Source: Xenophilus sp. Marseille-Q4582 | Lineage (GTDB): Bacteria > Pseudomonadota > Gammaproteobacteria > Burkholderiales > Burkholderiaceae_C | Direction of reading: 5' to 3' | Assembly (NCBI RefSeq): GCF_916700565.1 | Contig: NZ_CAKAKO010000001.1 | Span: forward strand, 124,001 to 188,000 | DNA: 64,000 nt | Shown: positions 35,038 to 43,748 of the stretch, piece by piece | Position numbering within the stretch: the first letter of the stretch is position 1 | Layout of the letters: the number at the start of each line of letters is the position of its first letter | Made by a program: the position numbers and the translations under genes | The notes under the pieces: generated by a model | Told to the model about the DNA's origin: nothing | Seen by the model: only the letters and a program-made list of their open reading frames with translations | Databases searched by the model: none

Positions 35038-36336
35038 TCAGTAGCCGAGGTATTCGGGCAGCCACAGCGCCAGCTGCGGCCAGGCGATCACGGCCACCAT
35101 GACCAGGAACATGGCGAACAGCATCCAGCCGACCCAGCGCACGGTTTCTTCCATGCGCACGCCGGCGATGCGGCAGGACACCATCAGGTTCACGGCCAGC
35201 GGCGGCGTGAACTGGCCCAGCGCCACCTTGAGCGTGAGGATGACGCCGAACCACACCGGATCCCACTGGTAGTGCTGCATGATGGGCCACAGCAGCGGCA
35301 CGAAGATCAGGAAGATGGACACGCCGTCGAGGAACATGCCCACCGTGATCAGCAGCAGGATCAGGAGCGCCAGCACGCCGTACTCGCCCAGGCCCGAATT
35401 CACGATCGCCCGGGCCACCGGATCGATCACGCCCAGCGTGGACAGCGAGTAGGCGAAGATGCCGGCCAGCGACACCACCAGCAGGATCACGGCCGACAGC
35501 TCGCCCGCCTCGCGCAGGATCGGGAACAGGTCGCGCACCGTGATGGTCCTGTGGATCACCATGCCGACGAAGAGCCCGTAGAACACGGCCACCACCGCGG
35601 CCTCGGTGGGCGTGAACCAGCCCATGCGCATGCCGCCCAGGATCAGCACCGGCGCCGCCAGGCCCCAGATCGCCTCGCGCAGGCTCTTCCAGAAGGGCGG
35701 ACGCGGCAGCGTGGCCTCCAGCGCGCCCATGCGGTGGCTGCGCGCCATCCACACCGCGGGCACGATCAGTGCCAGCCCGGCCAGGATGCCCGGGACCATG
35801 CCCGCCGCGAACAGCGCCGGCACCGAGGCGCCCGGCACCAGCACCGAATAGACGATGAAAGCCACCGAGGGCGGGATCAGGATGTCGGTGGCCGCCGCGG
35901 CGCCCACCACGCTGGCCGAATAGGCCTTGGGGTAGCCCGCGCGCGACATGGCCGCGATCATCACGGCGCCCACCGCCGCCGCGTTGGCCGGGCCCGACCC
36001 CGAGATGCCGCCCAAGAACATGGCCACCACGATGGCCACCAGCGGCAGCATGCCCGGGCCGCGGCCCACGATGGCGATGGCGAAGTTCACCAGCCGCAGC
36101 GCCACGCCCGAGCGGTCGAAGATCGAGCCCACCAGCACGAACATGGGGATCGCCAGCAGCGGGTACTTGCCCAGCCCGGCGTAGAAGTTCTGCGGCACGG
36201 CCAGCAGGCCGAACCATTGCGCGTCGGCATTGGCCAGCGCGATGCAGGCGGCGCCGGCCAGGCCAAGCGCGGCGCCGATGGGCACGCCCAGCAGCATCAG
36301 GGCCAGGAAGCCGACGAAGAGCAGCGTCGCGATCAT
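35038..36336 (-). CDS. TRAP transporter large permease, DctM family
   Basis: This 432-aa membrane protein has about 12 hydrophobic segments and the DctM signatures PLLAIPMFVLVGSIFDRSG and GGISGSGPANAAAVGAVMI. It catalyses sodium-coupled transport of the substrate bound by the DctP protein. Its ATG overlaps the DctQ stop by 4 bp. The C-terminal WLPEYLGY tail is complete. The earlier in-frame extension is a non-coding overlap of dctQ and is rejected. Confidence 0.93.
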   Translation of the reverse strand: MIATLLFVGFLALMLLGVPIGAALGLAGAACIALANADAQWFGLLAVPQNFYAGLGKYPLLAIPMFVLVGSIFDRSGVALRLVNFAIAIVGRGPGMLPLVAIVVAMFLGGISGSGPANAAAVGAVMIAAMSRAGYPKAYSASVVGAAAATDILIPPSVAFIVYSVLVPGASVPALFAAGMVPGILAGLALIVPAVWMARSHRMGALEATLPRPPFWKSLREAIWGLAAPVLILGGMRMGWFTPTEAAVVAVFYGLFVGMVIHRTITVRDLFPILREAGELSAVILLVVSLAGIFAYSLSTLGVIDPVARAIVNSGLGEYGVLALLILLLITVGMFLDGVSIFLIFVPLLWPIMQHYQWDPVWFGVILTLKVALGQFTPPLAVNLMVSCRIAGVRMEETVRWVGWMLFAMFLVMVAVIAWPQLALWLPEYLGY

Positions 36337-36899
36337 GCTTGCGCGTCCGTGGCGGTGTCGGGGGTGGCGCGGCTGCGGCGGATGAACAGGCCCACGGCGC
36401 GCAGGCCGATGCCCGTGCACACGATGGGCAGCCAGATCGAGTACCACCACTGCGGCAGGCCGAGGCCGGGCGAGGTTTCCTCGAAACGGTAGTCGTCCCA
36501 CACCACGCGCAGGCTCAACGCGGCGATCAGGAAGAACAGCGCCGCCACCATCAGCGCGCCCAGCTGCGCCAGCCGCTTGCGCCGCAGCGCCGAGCCGCGC
36601 TCGGTGAAGTACTCGATGCGGATGTGGCGGTCGCGCGCGACCGCCGCGCTGCCGGCCACCATGGCCAGCAGGATCATGAGGAAGACCGAGAACTCCTCGG
36701 TCCAGGCGAAGGACTGGTCGCTCAGGTAGCGCACCAGCACGTTGGCGAAGGTGATGCAGGCCAGCAGGGCCATGATGATCACCGTGGCCCAGTCCTCGAT
36801 GGCGAGCGGCACCTTGACGGGCTCGTCGGCGGCGGGAAGGTCGGAGGGGAGGGGGCTGGCAGCGTCCAGCTGGGCGCCGGACTCGGGCGGAGTGGTCAT
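36333..36899 (-). CDS. TRAP transporter small permease, DctQ family
   Basis: This 188-aa inner-membrane protein has four hydrophobic segments and the DctQ pattern: DWATVIIMALLACITFANVL, FAWTEEFSVFLMILLAM, then RDRHIRIEYF. It is the first gene of the five-gene minus-strand operon (dctQ, dctM, dctP, E1 alpha, E1 beta). A 10-bp palindrome AAAGCGCTTT lies 136 nt upstream. Confidence 0.9.
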   Translation of the reverse strand: MTTPPESGAQLDAASPLPSDLPAADEPVKVPLAIEDWATVIIMALLACITFANVLVRYLSDQSFAWTEEFSVFLMILLAMVAGSAAVARDRHIRIEYFTERGSALRRKRLAQLGALMVAALFFLIAALSLRVVWDDYRFEETSPGLGLPQWWYSIWLPIVCTGIGLRAVGLFIRRSRATPDTATDAQA

Positions 36900-37034
36900 C
36901 GGAACAAGGGCAACAAGAGGCGCAGGCTCTGTCGCCGGCAGGCCGCTGCCTGGCGCGGGCCCTGCGCCTGGACAGGAAAGCAGCGGCGGATGCTACGGGC
37001 GCAACGCCCTGCCGGCCATGGGGGCTTTCCTTAG

Positions 37035-37044
37035 AAAGCGCTTT
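37035..37044. promoter_or_regulatory. LacI-family-like operator ahead of the TRAP operon
   Basis: AAAGCGCTTT, a perfect 10-bp palindrome with TTAG and GGGC flanks, lies upstream of dctQ. The central CG with A/T arms matches the general LacI/PurR/GalR operator form. No LacI-family gene is present in the window. Confidence 0.4.
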
Positions 37045-37130
37045 GGGCGACAGCGCTGGATGACCGCTGCAGGACAGCAAAAGACAGCGCGAAGGCCCCG
37101 CAGGCGGGGCGCGACCGCGATAGTATCTGT

Positions 37131-37138
37131 ACATGCAT
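37131..37138 (+). repeat. IS target-site duplication, left
   Basis: ACATGCAT, identical to 38227-38234, flanks the IS. An 8-bp duplication is typical of the IS1595 family. Confidence 0.9.
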
Positions 37139-37173
37139 ATGGGGTATCCTGTTAGCTCCAGGATGCCCAAAAA

Positions 37174-38169
37174 GTGCTGGATAAATATACAGCAATCGAC
37201 TCCGGCGGAGTCAACCCCTATCCGCGCACGTGGAGCGAATTTCTCGCCCGCTTTCCGACTGAGGAGGCCTGCCTCACCTACCTGGAGGCGTTGCGTTGGC
37301 CGCAGGGGTTCGTCTGCCCGCGTTGCGCAGTCGCATCCTCGCCTTCACGCGTCAGTCGCGGTCGGCTGCTGTGCAAAGACTGTGGCCATCAGAGTACGGT
37401 CACCGCAGGCACGATCTTCGACAAGACGCGCACGCCACTGCGGGTGTGGCTGGCTGGCGCCTGGTACGTGACCAACCAGAAGCTGGGGGTCAGCGCGCTT
37501 GGCCTACAGCGGGTGCTGGGGCTGGGTGGCTATCAGACAGCGTGGACGATGCTGCATCGGTTCCGCAAGGCGATGGTCCGCCTGGATCGGGAGCGGCTGG
37601 GCGGATTGGTCGAGGTCGACGAAACCTACCTGGCGATCACCGACCGTGAAGCGCCCATCTCCAAGGCCAAGCGCAAGAACAACACCAGCAAGGTGCTCAT
37701 CGCCATAGCCGTGGAGGTGCATGAGCCCAAGGGGTTCGGCCGCATCCGGCTGCAGCGCGTCGACAGCGACGCGGACGTCTGCGTCGTGCCATTCGTCGAG
37801 GCGAACATCGAACCAGGCTCCGTGGTGAGGACCGACGGCTCGGCGGCTTACCGTTCGTTGACGCAGCGCGGCTACACCCACCAGCGCACCGTCATGCTGG
37901 GCTCCGACGTTCCCGCTCACGTCTCCATGGTCGGCGTCCATCGCGTGGCATCGCTGGTCAAGCGATGGATCCTCGGAACCCACCATGGCGCTGTCCAGCC
38001 GGGCCATCTCGACGCCTACCTGGACGAGTTCGTCTTCCGCTTCAACCGGCGGACCTCCGGCTCTCGTGGTCTGCTGTTCTACCGGCTGCTGCAGCAAGCC
38101 GTCATCACCGATCCGCTCACTTACAACGATGTCGTCAGTCGGCAACCCGTGGTTGCCAACTCGGAGTAG
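37174..38169 (+). CDS. IS1595-family transposase
   Basis: This 331-aa transposase has an N-terminal zinc ribbon (CPRC near residue 48 and CKDC near residue 68) and an ISXO2-type DDE domain. The acidic residues appear in GLVEVDETYLA and VVRTDGSAAYRSL, and the third catalytic region is near FVFRFNRRTSG. GTG is used as start, 14 nt inside the left inverted repeat. No frameshift or stop interrupts the gene, so the element is probably still active. It points toward the radical SAM gene and could supply read-through transcription. Confidence 0.92.
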   Translation: MLDKYTAIDSGGVNPYPRTWSEFLARFPTEEACLTYLEALRWPQGFVCPRCAVASSPSRVSRGRLLCKDCGHQSTVTAGTIFDKTRTPLRVWLAGAWYVTNQKLGVSALGLQRVLGLGGYQTAWTMLHRFRKAMVRLDRERLGGLVEVDETYLAITDREAPISKAKRKNNTSKVLIAIAVEVHEPKGFGRIRLQRVDSDADVCVVPFVEANIEPGSVVRTDGSAAYRSLTQRGYTHQRTVMLGSDVPAHVSMVGVHRVASLVKRWILGTHHGAVQPGHLDAYLDEFVFRFNRRTSGSRGLLFYRLLQQAVITDPLTYNDVVSRQPVVANSE

Positions 38170-38204
38170 GATGGCTGTATGAACATCCAGCAGTTGGCTC
38201 GAAT

Positions 38205-38226
38205 TGGAGCTAATTGGATACCCCAT
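38205..38226 (-). repeat. IS right terminal inverted repeat
   Basis: Reads inward as ATGGGGTATCCAATTAGCTC and matches the left end (37139-37160) at 20 of 22 positions. Confidence 0.9.
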
Positions 38227-38234
38227 ACATGCAT
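38227..38234 (+). repeat. IS target-site duplication, right
   Basis: ACATGCAT, identical to the left copy and followed directly by ACAG, the right half of the LexA-type box. Confidence 0.9.
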
Positions 38235-38256
38235 ACAGTAATTCCGCGCTGAGGCC

Positions 38257-39516
38257 ATGGAGCTGCGCGACAAGCTGGCGATCCTGGCGGACGCCGCCAA
38301 GTACGACGCCTCGTGCGCGTCCAGCGGCACGAACGCGCGCGACTCGCGCGGCGGGCGCGGCATCGGCTCCACCGAAGGCATGGGCATCTGCCACAGCTAC
38401 GCGCCCGACGGGCGCTGCATCTCGCTGCTCAAGATCCTGCTGACCAACCATTGCCAGTACGACTGCCTGTACTGCGTGAACCGGGCGTCGAGCAACGTGC
38501 CGCGCGCCCGGCTGCGCGCGCACGAGGTGGTGCAGCTCACGCTGGACTTTTACCGCCGCAACTGCATCGAGGGCCTGTTCCTCTCCAGCGGCATCGTCAA
38601 GTCGCCCGACCACACGATGGAGCAGGTGGTGGAGGTGGCGCGCTCGCTGCGCGAAGACCATGACTTCCGTGGCTACATCCACTTGAAGACCATCCCGGAC
38701 GCCAGCCCCGAGCTGATCGCGCGCGCCGGCCTTTATGCCGACCGGCTCAGCATCAACGTCGAGATGCCCACCACCGAAGGGCTGCGGTCGCTCGCGCCCG
38801 AGAAGGACGAAAGCGCGATCCGCCGCTCGATGGCGCGGCTGCGCCTGCAGATCGACGCCACGCGCGAAGAGCGGCGGCGGATGGTGCCGATCCGCGCCTT
38901 GCCCGGCGCCCCGGCCGTGGCTGCGAAGCCGCAGCCCTTCGCGCCCGCCGGCCAGAGCACGCAGATGATCGTGGGCGCCGACGCCACGGACGACCGCCGC
39001 ATCCTGGCCACCAGCGCCACGCTCTACGGCGCCTACCGGCTGCGCCGGGTGTACTACTCGGCCTTCAGCCCCATTCCCGACGCGGCGCGGGCGCTGCCGC
39101 TGGTCGCGCCGCCGCTGATGCGCGAGCACCGGCTGTACCAGGCCGACTGGCTCATGCGCTTCTACGGCTTCGAGCACCAGGAGATCGTGCCGGCCGCCGA
39201 TGGACTGCTGCGCCTGGATGTGGACCCGAAGATGGCCTGGGCGTTGGCGCATGCCGAGCGCTTTCCGGTCGACCTGAACCGCGCGCCGCGCGAGATGCTG
39301 CTGCGCGTGCCGGGCCTCGGCGTGACCGCCGTGGAGCGCCTGCTGCAGGCGCGCCGGGTGCGCCGCCTGCGCGCCGACGACCTGCGCGCGCTGCGCGTGC
39401 CCACGCGCAAGGTGCTGCCCTTCGTGGTCGCGGACGGGCACCGGCCGGCAGCGGGCGATGCGAACCGGGTGGCACGGCTGGCGGCGGCGGCGCCCCGGCA
39501 AGCCTCGCTGTTCTGA
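38257..39516 (+). CDS. Putative DNA modification/repair radical SAM protein
   Basis: This 419-aa radical SAM enzyme has the iron-sulfur motif CxxxCxxC in NHCQYDCLYCVN (C66, C70, C73). A C-terminal helix-hairpin-helix region (MLLRVPGLGVTAVERLLQAR) would contact DNA. It matches the family of radical SAM proteins that is encoded beside UdgX and DUF4130 proteins; the reaction is not known, but DNA repair or modification is the family prediction. The next gene, 9 nt later, is such a UdgX protein. A reconstructed LexA box lies directly upstream, now interrupted by an IS. Confidence 0.9.
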   Translation: MELRDKLAILADAAKYDASCASSGTNARDSRGGRGIGSTEGMGICHSYAPDGRCISLLKILLTNHCQYDCLYCVNRASSNVPRARLRAHEVVQLTLDFYRRNCIEGLFLSSGIVKSPDHTMEQVVEVARSLREDHDFRGYIHLKTIPDASPELIARAGLYADRLSINVEMPTTEGLRSLAPEKDESAIRRSMARLRLQIDATREERRRMVPIRALPGAPAVAAKPQPFAPAGQSTQMIVGADATDDRRILATSATLYGAYRLRRVYYSAFSPIPDAARALPLVAPPLMREHRLYQADWLMRFYGFEHQEIVPAADGLLRLDVDPKMAWALAHAERFPVDLNRAPREMLLRVPGLGVTAVERLLQARRVRRLRADDLRALRVPTRKVLPFVVADGHRPAAGDANRVARLAAAAPRQASLF

Positions 39517-39525
39517 GGGGGGCTG

Positions 39526-40998
39526 ATGCAGGTGCGCCTGATCGATCCCATCGATCTCGAAGGCTTTCGGCAACGGGCGCGGCGACTGCTCGCGGCGCGC
39601 GTGCCGCCGCAGGAGGTGCATTGGTGCGAGGGGGCGGGGGAAGGAGGGTTCGAGGCTGATGCGCCCGACGATCTGTGGGCTTCCGGGCCCGCGGCGGCCA
39701 CGACCGCGGCTGCGCGCGACGTCGCCCCGCGTGTGCCCGCCGCCTTCCTCGACCTGTGCCGCCGCGTCATCCTGCACCGCGACCCGCAGCGGCTGGATTT
39801 GCTCTACCGCTTGCTCTGGCGGCTGGTGCACGAACCCGCGCTGCGCCACGACCCGCTCGACGCCGACCGGCTGCTGGCGCAGCGCATGGCCCGCGCCGTC
39901 GGCCGCGACATGCACAAGATGCGCGCCTTCGTGCGTTTCACGACCGTGCAGGAGGAGGGCGGCGCCACGCGGCACGTGGCCTGGTTCGAGCCCGAGCACC
40001 GCATCGTCGAAGCCAACGCGCCCTTCTTCGCGCGCCGCTTCGCCCAGATGCGCTGGGCGATCCTCACGCCGCAGCGCTGCGTGGCCTGGGACGGCCAGGC
40101 GCTGCGCTTCGAGCCGGGCGCCGACCGGTCCGCGAAGCCGCCGCCCGATGCCGGCGAGGCGCTGTGGCTCACCTACTACGAACACATCTTCAACCCCGCG
40201 CGCCTCAAGCTGGCCATGATGCGGCGCGAGATGCCGGTGCGCTACTGGAAGAACCTGCCCGAGGCGGCGCTGATCGCCCCGCTGTCGGCGGCGGCGCAGG
40301 CGCGCAGCCAGCAGATGATCGAGGCGCCCGCCACCGCGCCGCGCCGCATCCGCGCACCGCAGCAGATCCATGTCGTGCCCGCCGCCGGCGTGGCGCCCGT
40401 CAGCCTGGACGAGCTGCGCGCCGCCGCCCATGCCTGCCGCGCCTGCCCGATCGGCGCGCTGGCCACCCAGGCCGTGTGCGGGGAAGGGCCGCTGGCGCCG
40501 GCCCACATGCTGGTCGGCGAGCAGCCGGGCGACCAGGAAGACCTGTCGGGCCGCCCCTTCGTCGGCCCGGCCGGCCAGTTGCTGGACCGGGCCATGGCCG
40601 AACTGGGCTGGCCGCGCGAGAGCGTCTACCTGGCCAATGCCGTCAAGCATTTCAAGTTCGAGCTGCGCGGCAAGCGGCGCATGCACAAGACGGCCGGCCA
40701 GCGCGAGGCCCTGGCCTGTGCGCCCTGGCTCGCGCAGGAGATCGATCTGGTGCAGCCGCAGGCGCTGGTGGCGCTGGGCGCCACGGCGGCACGCACGCTG
40801 CTGGGCCGGCCCGTCGCCGTGCAGGCCGAGCGCGGCCGCTGGCTGCGCGAGCGCGCCGATGGCCGCCCCGTGTGGGTCACGCTGCATCCGTCGGCCCTGC
40901 TGCGCCTGCCCGACCCCGAGCGGCCCCAGGCCTGGCGGCAGTGGCTGGCGGACCTGGCGCGGGCCCGTGAAGGGGCCGCGCCCCTGCAGCCGGCCTGA
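39526..40998 (+). CDS. UdgX-family uracil-DNA glycosylase fused to a DUF4130 domain
   Basis: This 490-aa protein joins an N-terminal DUF4130 domain (residues 1 to about 280: [20 protein letters not shown], then WAILTPQRC and [16 protein letters not shown]) to a UdgX domain. UdgX motifs are [21 protein letters not shown] (near residue 330), the R-loop KRRMHKTA with His387, and [11 protein letters not shown] (near 454). In characterised UdgX the R-loop His forms a covalent bond with the sugar after uracil removal. CRAC plus later Cys residues suit an iron-sulfur cluster. Co-transcribed with the radical SAM gene. Confidence 0.92.
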   Translation: MQVRLIDPIDLEGFRQRARRLLAARVPPQEVHWCEGAGEGGFEADAPDDLWASGPAAATTAAARDVAPRVPAAFLDLCRRVILHRDPQRLDLLYRLLWRLVHEPALRHDPLDADRLLAQRMARAVGRDMHKMRAFVRFTTVQEEGGATRHVAWFEPEHRIVEANAPFFARRFAQMRWAILTPQRCVAWDGQALRFEPGADRSAKPPPDAGEALWLTYYEHIFNPARLKLAMMRREMPVRYWKNLPEAALIAPLSAAAQARSQQMIEAPATAPRRIRAPQQIHVVPAAGVAPVSLDELRAAAHACRACPIGALATQAVCGEGPLAPAHMLVGEQPGDQEDLSGRPFVGPAGQLLDRAMAELGWPRESVYLANAVKHFKFELRGKRRMHKTAGQREALACAPWLAQEIDLVQPQALVALGATAARTLLGRPVAVQAERGRWLRERADGRPVWVTLHPSALLRLPDPERPQAWRQWLADLARAREGAAPLQPA

Positions 40999-41044
40999 AC
41001 GCGGCGCCGCACGGGCCGGGGTGGCGATGGGACAATCGCCCGCC

Positions 41045-42082
41045 ATGACCGACACCCTCACGATCACCCGACCCGACGACTGGCACCTGCATGTGCGCGA
41101 TGGCGCGCCCCTGAAGGACGTGGTGCCGCATTCCGCACGCCAGATGGGCCGCGCGCTGATCATGCCCAACCTGCGTCCGCCCGTGATCACGGCGCAGATG
41201 GCCGCCGACTACCGCGAGCGCATCCGGGCCGCCCTGCCGGAAGATGCCCGCTTCGAGCCCGTGATGTCGCTCTACCTCACCGACAGGCTGCCGCCCGAGG
41301 AGATCGCGCGCGCCGCGGCGGCGGGCGTGAAGGCGCTCAAGCTCTATCCGGCCGGCGCCACCACCAACAGCGATGCCGGCGTGACCGACATCCGCAAGAC
41401 CTACGCCACGCTGGAGGCCATGCAGAAGCACGGCCTGCTGCTGCTGGTGCACGGCGAGGTGACGGACCCCGCCGTGGACCTGTTCGACCGCGAGGCCGTG
41501 TTCATCGACCGCGTGCTGATCCCGCTGCGCCGCGACTTCCCCGAACTGAAGATCGTCTTCGAGCACCTGACCACGAAGGAAGGCGCGCACTATGTGCGCG
41601 ATGAAGGCGGCGACGTCACGGCCGCCACCCTCACGGCCCACCACCTGCTCTACAACCGCAACGCCCTCTTCACCGGCGGCATCCGCCCGCACTACTACTG
41701 CCTGCCCGTGCTCAAGCGCGAAACGCATCGCCTGGCCCTGGTCGAGGCGGCCACCAGCGGCAGCCCGCGCTTCTTCCTGGGCACCGACAGCGCCCCGCAC
41801 CCGGCCCACCTGAAGGAGCATGCGCTGGGCTGCGCCGGCTGCTACACCGCGCTCACGGCCATCGAGCTGTATGCCGAAGCCTTCGACAAGGCCGGCGCGC
41901 TCGACAAGCTGGAAGGCTTTGCCAGCTTCCACGGCCCCGACTTCTACGGCCTGCCGCGCAACAGCGACACCCTCACCCTGAAGCGCGAAGCCTGGACCGT
42001 GCCCGAAACCGTGCCCTTCGGCGAGGCGACGCTCAAGCCGTTGCGCGGAGGCGAGACACTGAACTGGAAGGTGTTGGTGTGA
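41045..42082 (+). CDS. pyrC: Dihydroorotase (class II)
   Basis: This 345-aa amidohydrolase forms dihydroorotate from carbamoyl aspartate in pyrimidine synthesis. The zinc ligands lie in [10 protein letters not shown], the carboxylated Lys in [16 protein letters not shown], and further His in LLVHGEV and VFEHLTT. The catalytic Asp is in [10 protein letters not shown]. The length and the short N-terminus are those of the E. coli-like class. The ATG follows GGGACAATCGCCCGCC; a strong ribosome-binding site is not visible. Its stop overlaps the next gene's GTG start. Confidence 0.95.
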   Translation: MTDTLTITRPDDWHLHVRDGAPLKDVVPHSARQMGRALIMPNLRPPVITAQMAADYRERIRAALPEDARFEPVMSLYLTDRLPPEEIARAAAAGVKALKLYPAGATTNSDAGVTDIRKTYATLEAMQKHGLLLLVHGEVTDPAVDLFDREAVFIDRVLIPLRRDFPELKIVFEHLTTKEGAHYVRDEGGDVTAATLTAHHLLYNRNALFTGGIRPHYYCLPVLKRETHRLALVEAATSGSPRFFLGTDSAPHPAHLKEHALGCAGCYTALTAIELYAEAFDKAGALDKLEGFASFHGPDFYGLPRNSDTLTLKREAWTVPETVPFGEATLKPLRGGETLNWKVLV

Positions 42083-42867
42083 ATGCGGCTCTCGATCGTG
42101 CCGGGGCGCGCATTGCTTTGCTCATCGATGCGGACAACTCGCCAAGCAGCAAGATCGAAGTGATCTTGGCGGAGTTGTCCACTTTCGGCGAAACCAATGT
42201 GCGACGCGCGTACGGAAACTGGAAGAAAAGCGAGCTCAAGGGCTGGGAGGAAAAGCTGCATGAGCATGCGATCCGGCCCATGCAACAGTTCGACTACAGC
42301 AAGGGAAAGAACGCGAGCGACATGGCCATGGTCATCGATGCACTGGATCTTCTCTATACCGACCGCCCTCATGCTTTCGGCATCGTTTCCTCCGATGCGG
42401 ACTTCACCCCGCTGGTGATGCATCTGCGCGCGAAGGGCGCAGCGGTCTATGGGTTCGGCGCGCAGAAGACGCCAGAGCCTTTTGTCAACGCATGCTCGCG
42501 CTTCCTCTTCTTGGACAAACTGGGGGCGCCTTCCAATGGCGACCTCCATGAAGCGGGCGCTCCTGCGGGAGAAGCCGCGCCGGCCGTACCCTTGCGCGTA
42601 CCGACGGCGCAACTGAAGCAAGACACCAAGCTGGTGACGCTGCTGCGAAATGCCGTGCAGGCCGCCGTGGACGAAAGTGGATGGGCGCGCGTGGGCGCGG
42701 TGGGGCAGCAGATCGCGAATCAAGCCTCTTTCGATGCTCGGAACTATGGCTATGCCACTTTGAGCAAACTGCTCGTGGCCTCCCAGTTGTTTGAACTCGC
42801 GCACGAGGGGACTTCGCAGGTGTCGGTGCGCGACAAGCGCGCAGCCAAGGCGAACAAGTCCGCATGA
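42079..42867 (+). CDS. NYN-domain and OST-HTH/LOTUS-domain protein
   Basis: This 262-aa protein has an NYN/PIN-like ribonuclease domain: [37 protein letters not shown] and [18 protein letters not shown] supply the clustered Asp residues expected for metal binding. A C-terminal LOTUS/OST-HTH domain ([20 protein letters not shown] to [10 protein letters not shown]) is a predicted RNA-binding module. It resembles the LabA/MARF1 arrangement found in many bacteria; targets are unknown. GTG start overlaps pyrC (GTGA). Base composition and codon use are a little less GC-rich than neighbours. Confidence 0.85.
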   Translation: MNAALDRAGARIALLIDADNSPSSKIEVILAELSTFGETNVRRAYGNWKKSELKGWEEKLHEHAIRPMQQFDYSKGKNASDMAMVIDALDLLYTDRPHAFGIVSSDADFTPLVMHLRAKGAAVYGFGAQKTPEPFVNACSRFLFLDKLGAPSNGDLHEAGAPAGEAAPAVPLRVPTAQLKQDTKLVTLLRNAVQAAVDESGWARVGAVGQQIANQASFDARNYGYATLSKLLVASQLFELAHEGTSQVSVRDKRAAKANKSA

Positions 42868-43694
42868 GCCCCCCGGCGCGCCTGACGACACCCGGACAGG
42901 CAGGCTGGTCGCACGCTCCTTGGGTACTCGATGCTGACATTGCTCATGCGTCGTGCACGCTCGCACAGACGATGCCTGTGTATGCGGCCCTGAGCGCGCA
43001 GGCGAGGGAGCGAGCGATTCGATTCGTTGCCCACGACTGCCTGCCCGCTGGGGAAGCCTACGAATCCTTCATCGCCCGCACCGGCACCATCCCCACGCGC
43101 GACAACCCGCACGATTTCTTCAACGGCCTCGTGTGGCTGGCCTTCCCGCAGGCCAAGCGGCGGCTCAATGACCTGCAGGCGGCGGAGATCGCACGGCGCG
43201 GCGTCGGGCCCACGCGCGGGCCGCTGCGCGATGCGCTGACGCTGTTCGACGAGAACGGCGCCGTGCTCGACGCGCCGCCGGCGCTGTGGGAGGCCCTGCT
43301 CGCGCGCGAATGGCAGCGGCTCTTCATCGAGCAGCGCGCGCTGTGGCGACAGGCGCGGCTGCTGGTCTTCGGCCACGCGCTGATGGAAAAGCTGCTGGCC
43401 GGCCGCAAGGACGCCACTGCCCACGTGCTCCTGGCGCCGCCGGGCGGCGGCGCTGCGGCGCAGGCGCCATCCGCGCCCTCCCTCGCACCCGAAGACGCCG
43501 CCATCGCCACTGCCCTGCAGCCCGCGCACCTGGCCCAAAAACCCTTCACGCCGCTGCCCATCCTCGGTGTTCCGGGGTGGTGCAAAAGCAATGAAGACTT
43601 TTGCTTTTATGATGATCCGCAGGTCTTCAGACCGCGCCGGACACCAGAAAGAACAACTCCAAAAACCTCCGCGCGCGACCGCTGCGCCGCTTGA
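42864..43694 (+). CDS. DUF3025 domain-containing protein
   Basis: This 276-aa protein fits DUF3025: FVAHDCLPAGEAYESFIAR, RDNPHDFFNGLVWLAFPQAK, LTLFDENGAVL, LIFxxALW-type segment LFIEQRALW, and VFGHALMEKLLAGRKD. The family is common in Beta- and Gammaproteobacteria and has no known function. The start overlaps the NYN gene by 4 bp. The last 30 residues after LPILGVPGWC are basic and not conserved-looking. It lies 54 nt before htpX. Confidence 0.85.
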   Translation: MSPPARLTTPGQAGWSHAPWVLDADIAHASCTLAQTMPVYAALSAQARERAIRFVAHDCLPAGEAYESFIARTGTIPTRDNPHDFFNGLVWLAFPQAKRRLNDLQAAEIARRGVGPTRGPLRDALTLFDENGAVLDAPPALWEALLAREWQRLFIEQRALWRQARLLVFGHALMEKLLAGRKDATAHVLLAPPGGGAAAQAPSAPSLAPEDAAIATALQPAHLAQKPFTPLPILGVPGWCKSNEDFCFYDDPQVFRPRRTPERTTPKTSARDRCAA

Positions 43695-43748
43695 AGCGGG
43701 CCATCCGGCCCCCATCTGCGCGGCAATTCCTCCCACGGAGAAATCCCC

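Larger units (their letters stand above)
37139..38226 (+). mobile_element. IS1595-family insertion sequence, complete
   Basis: This 1088-bp element is bounded by 22-bp imperfect inverted repeats: 37139-37160 starting ATGGGGTATCC, and 38205-38226 ending GGATACCCCAT, matching at 20 of 22 positions. It carries one transposase gene reading rightward. The 8-bp direct repeat ACATGCAT on both sides shows a clean insertion, and the intact ends and transposase suggest it is recent. Confidence 0.93.
37127..38238. promoter_or_regulatory. LexA-type SOS box split by an insertion sequence
   Basis: CTGT lies at 37127-37130 and ACAG at 38235-38238. Between them are the 8-bp ACATGCAT duplication, the IS and the second ACATGCAT. 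Removing the IS and one duplication gives CTGT-ACATGCAT-ACAG, the exact CTGT-N8-ACAG LexA consensus, ending 18 nt before the radical SAM gene. The intact box is reconstructed, not present today. Confidence 0.78.
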
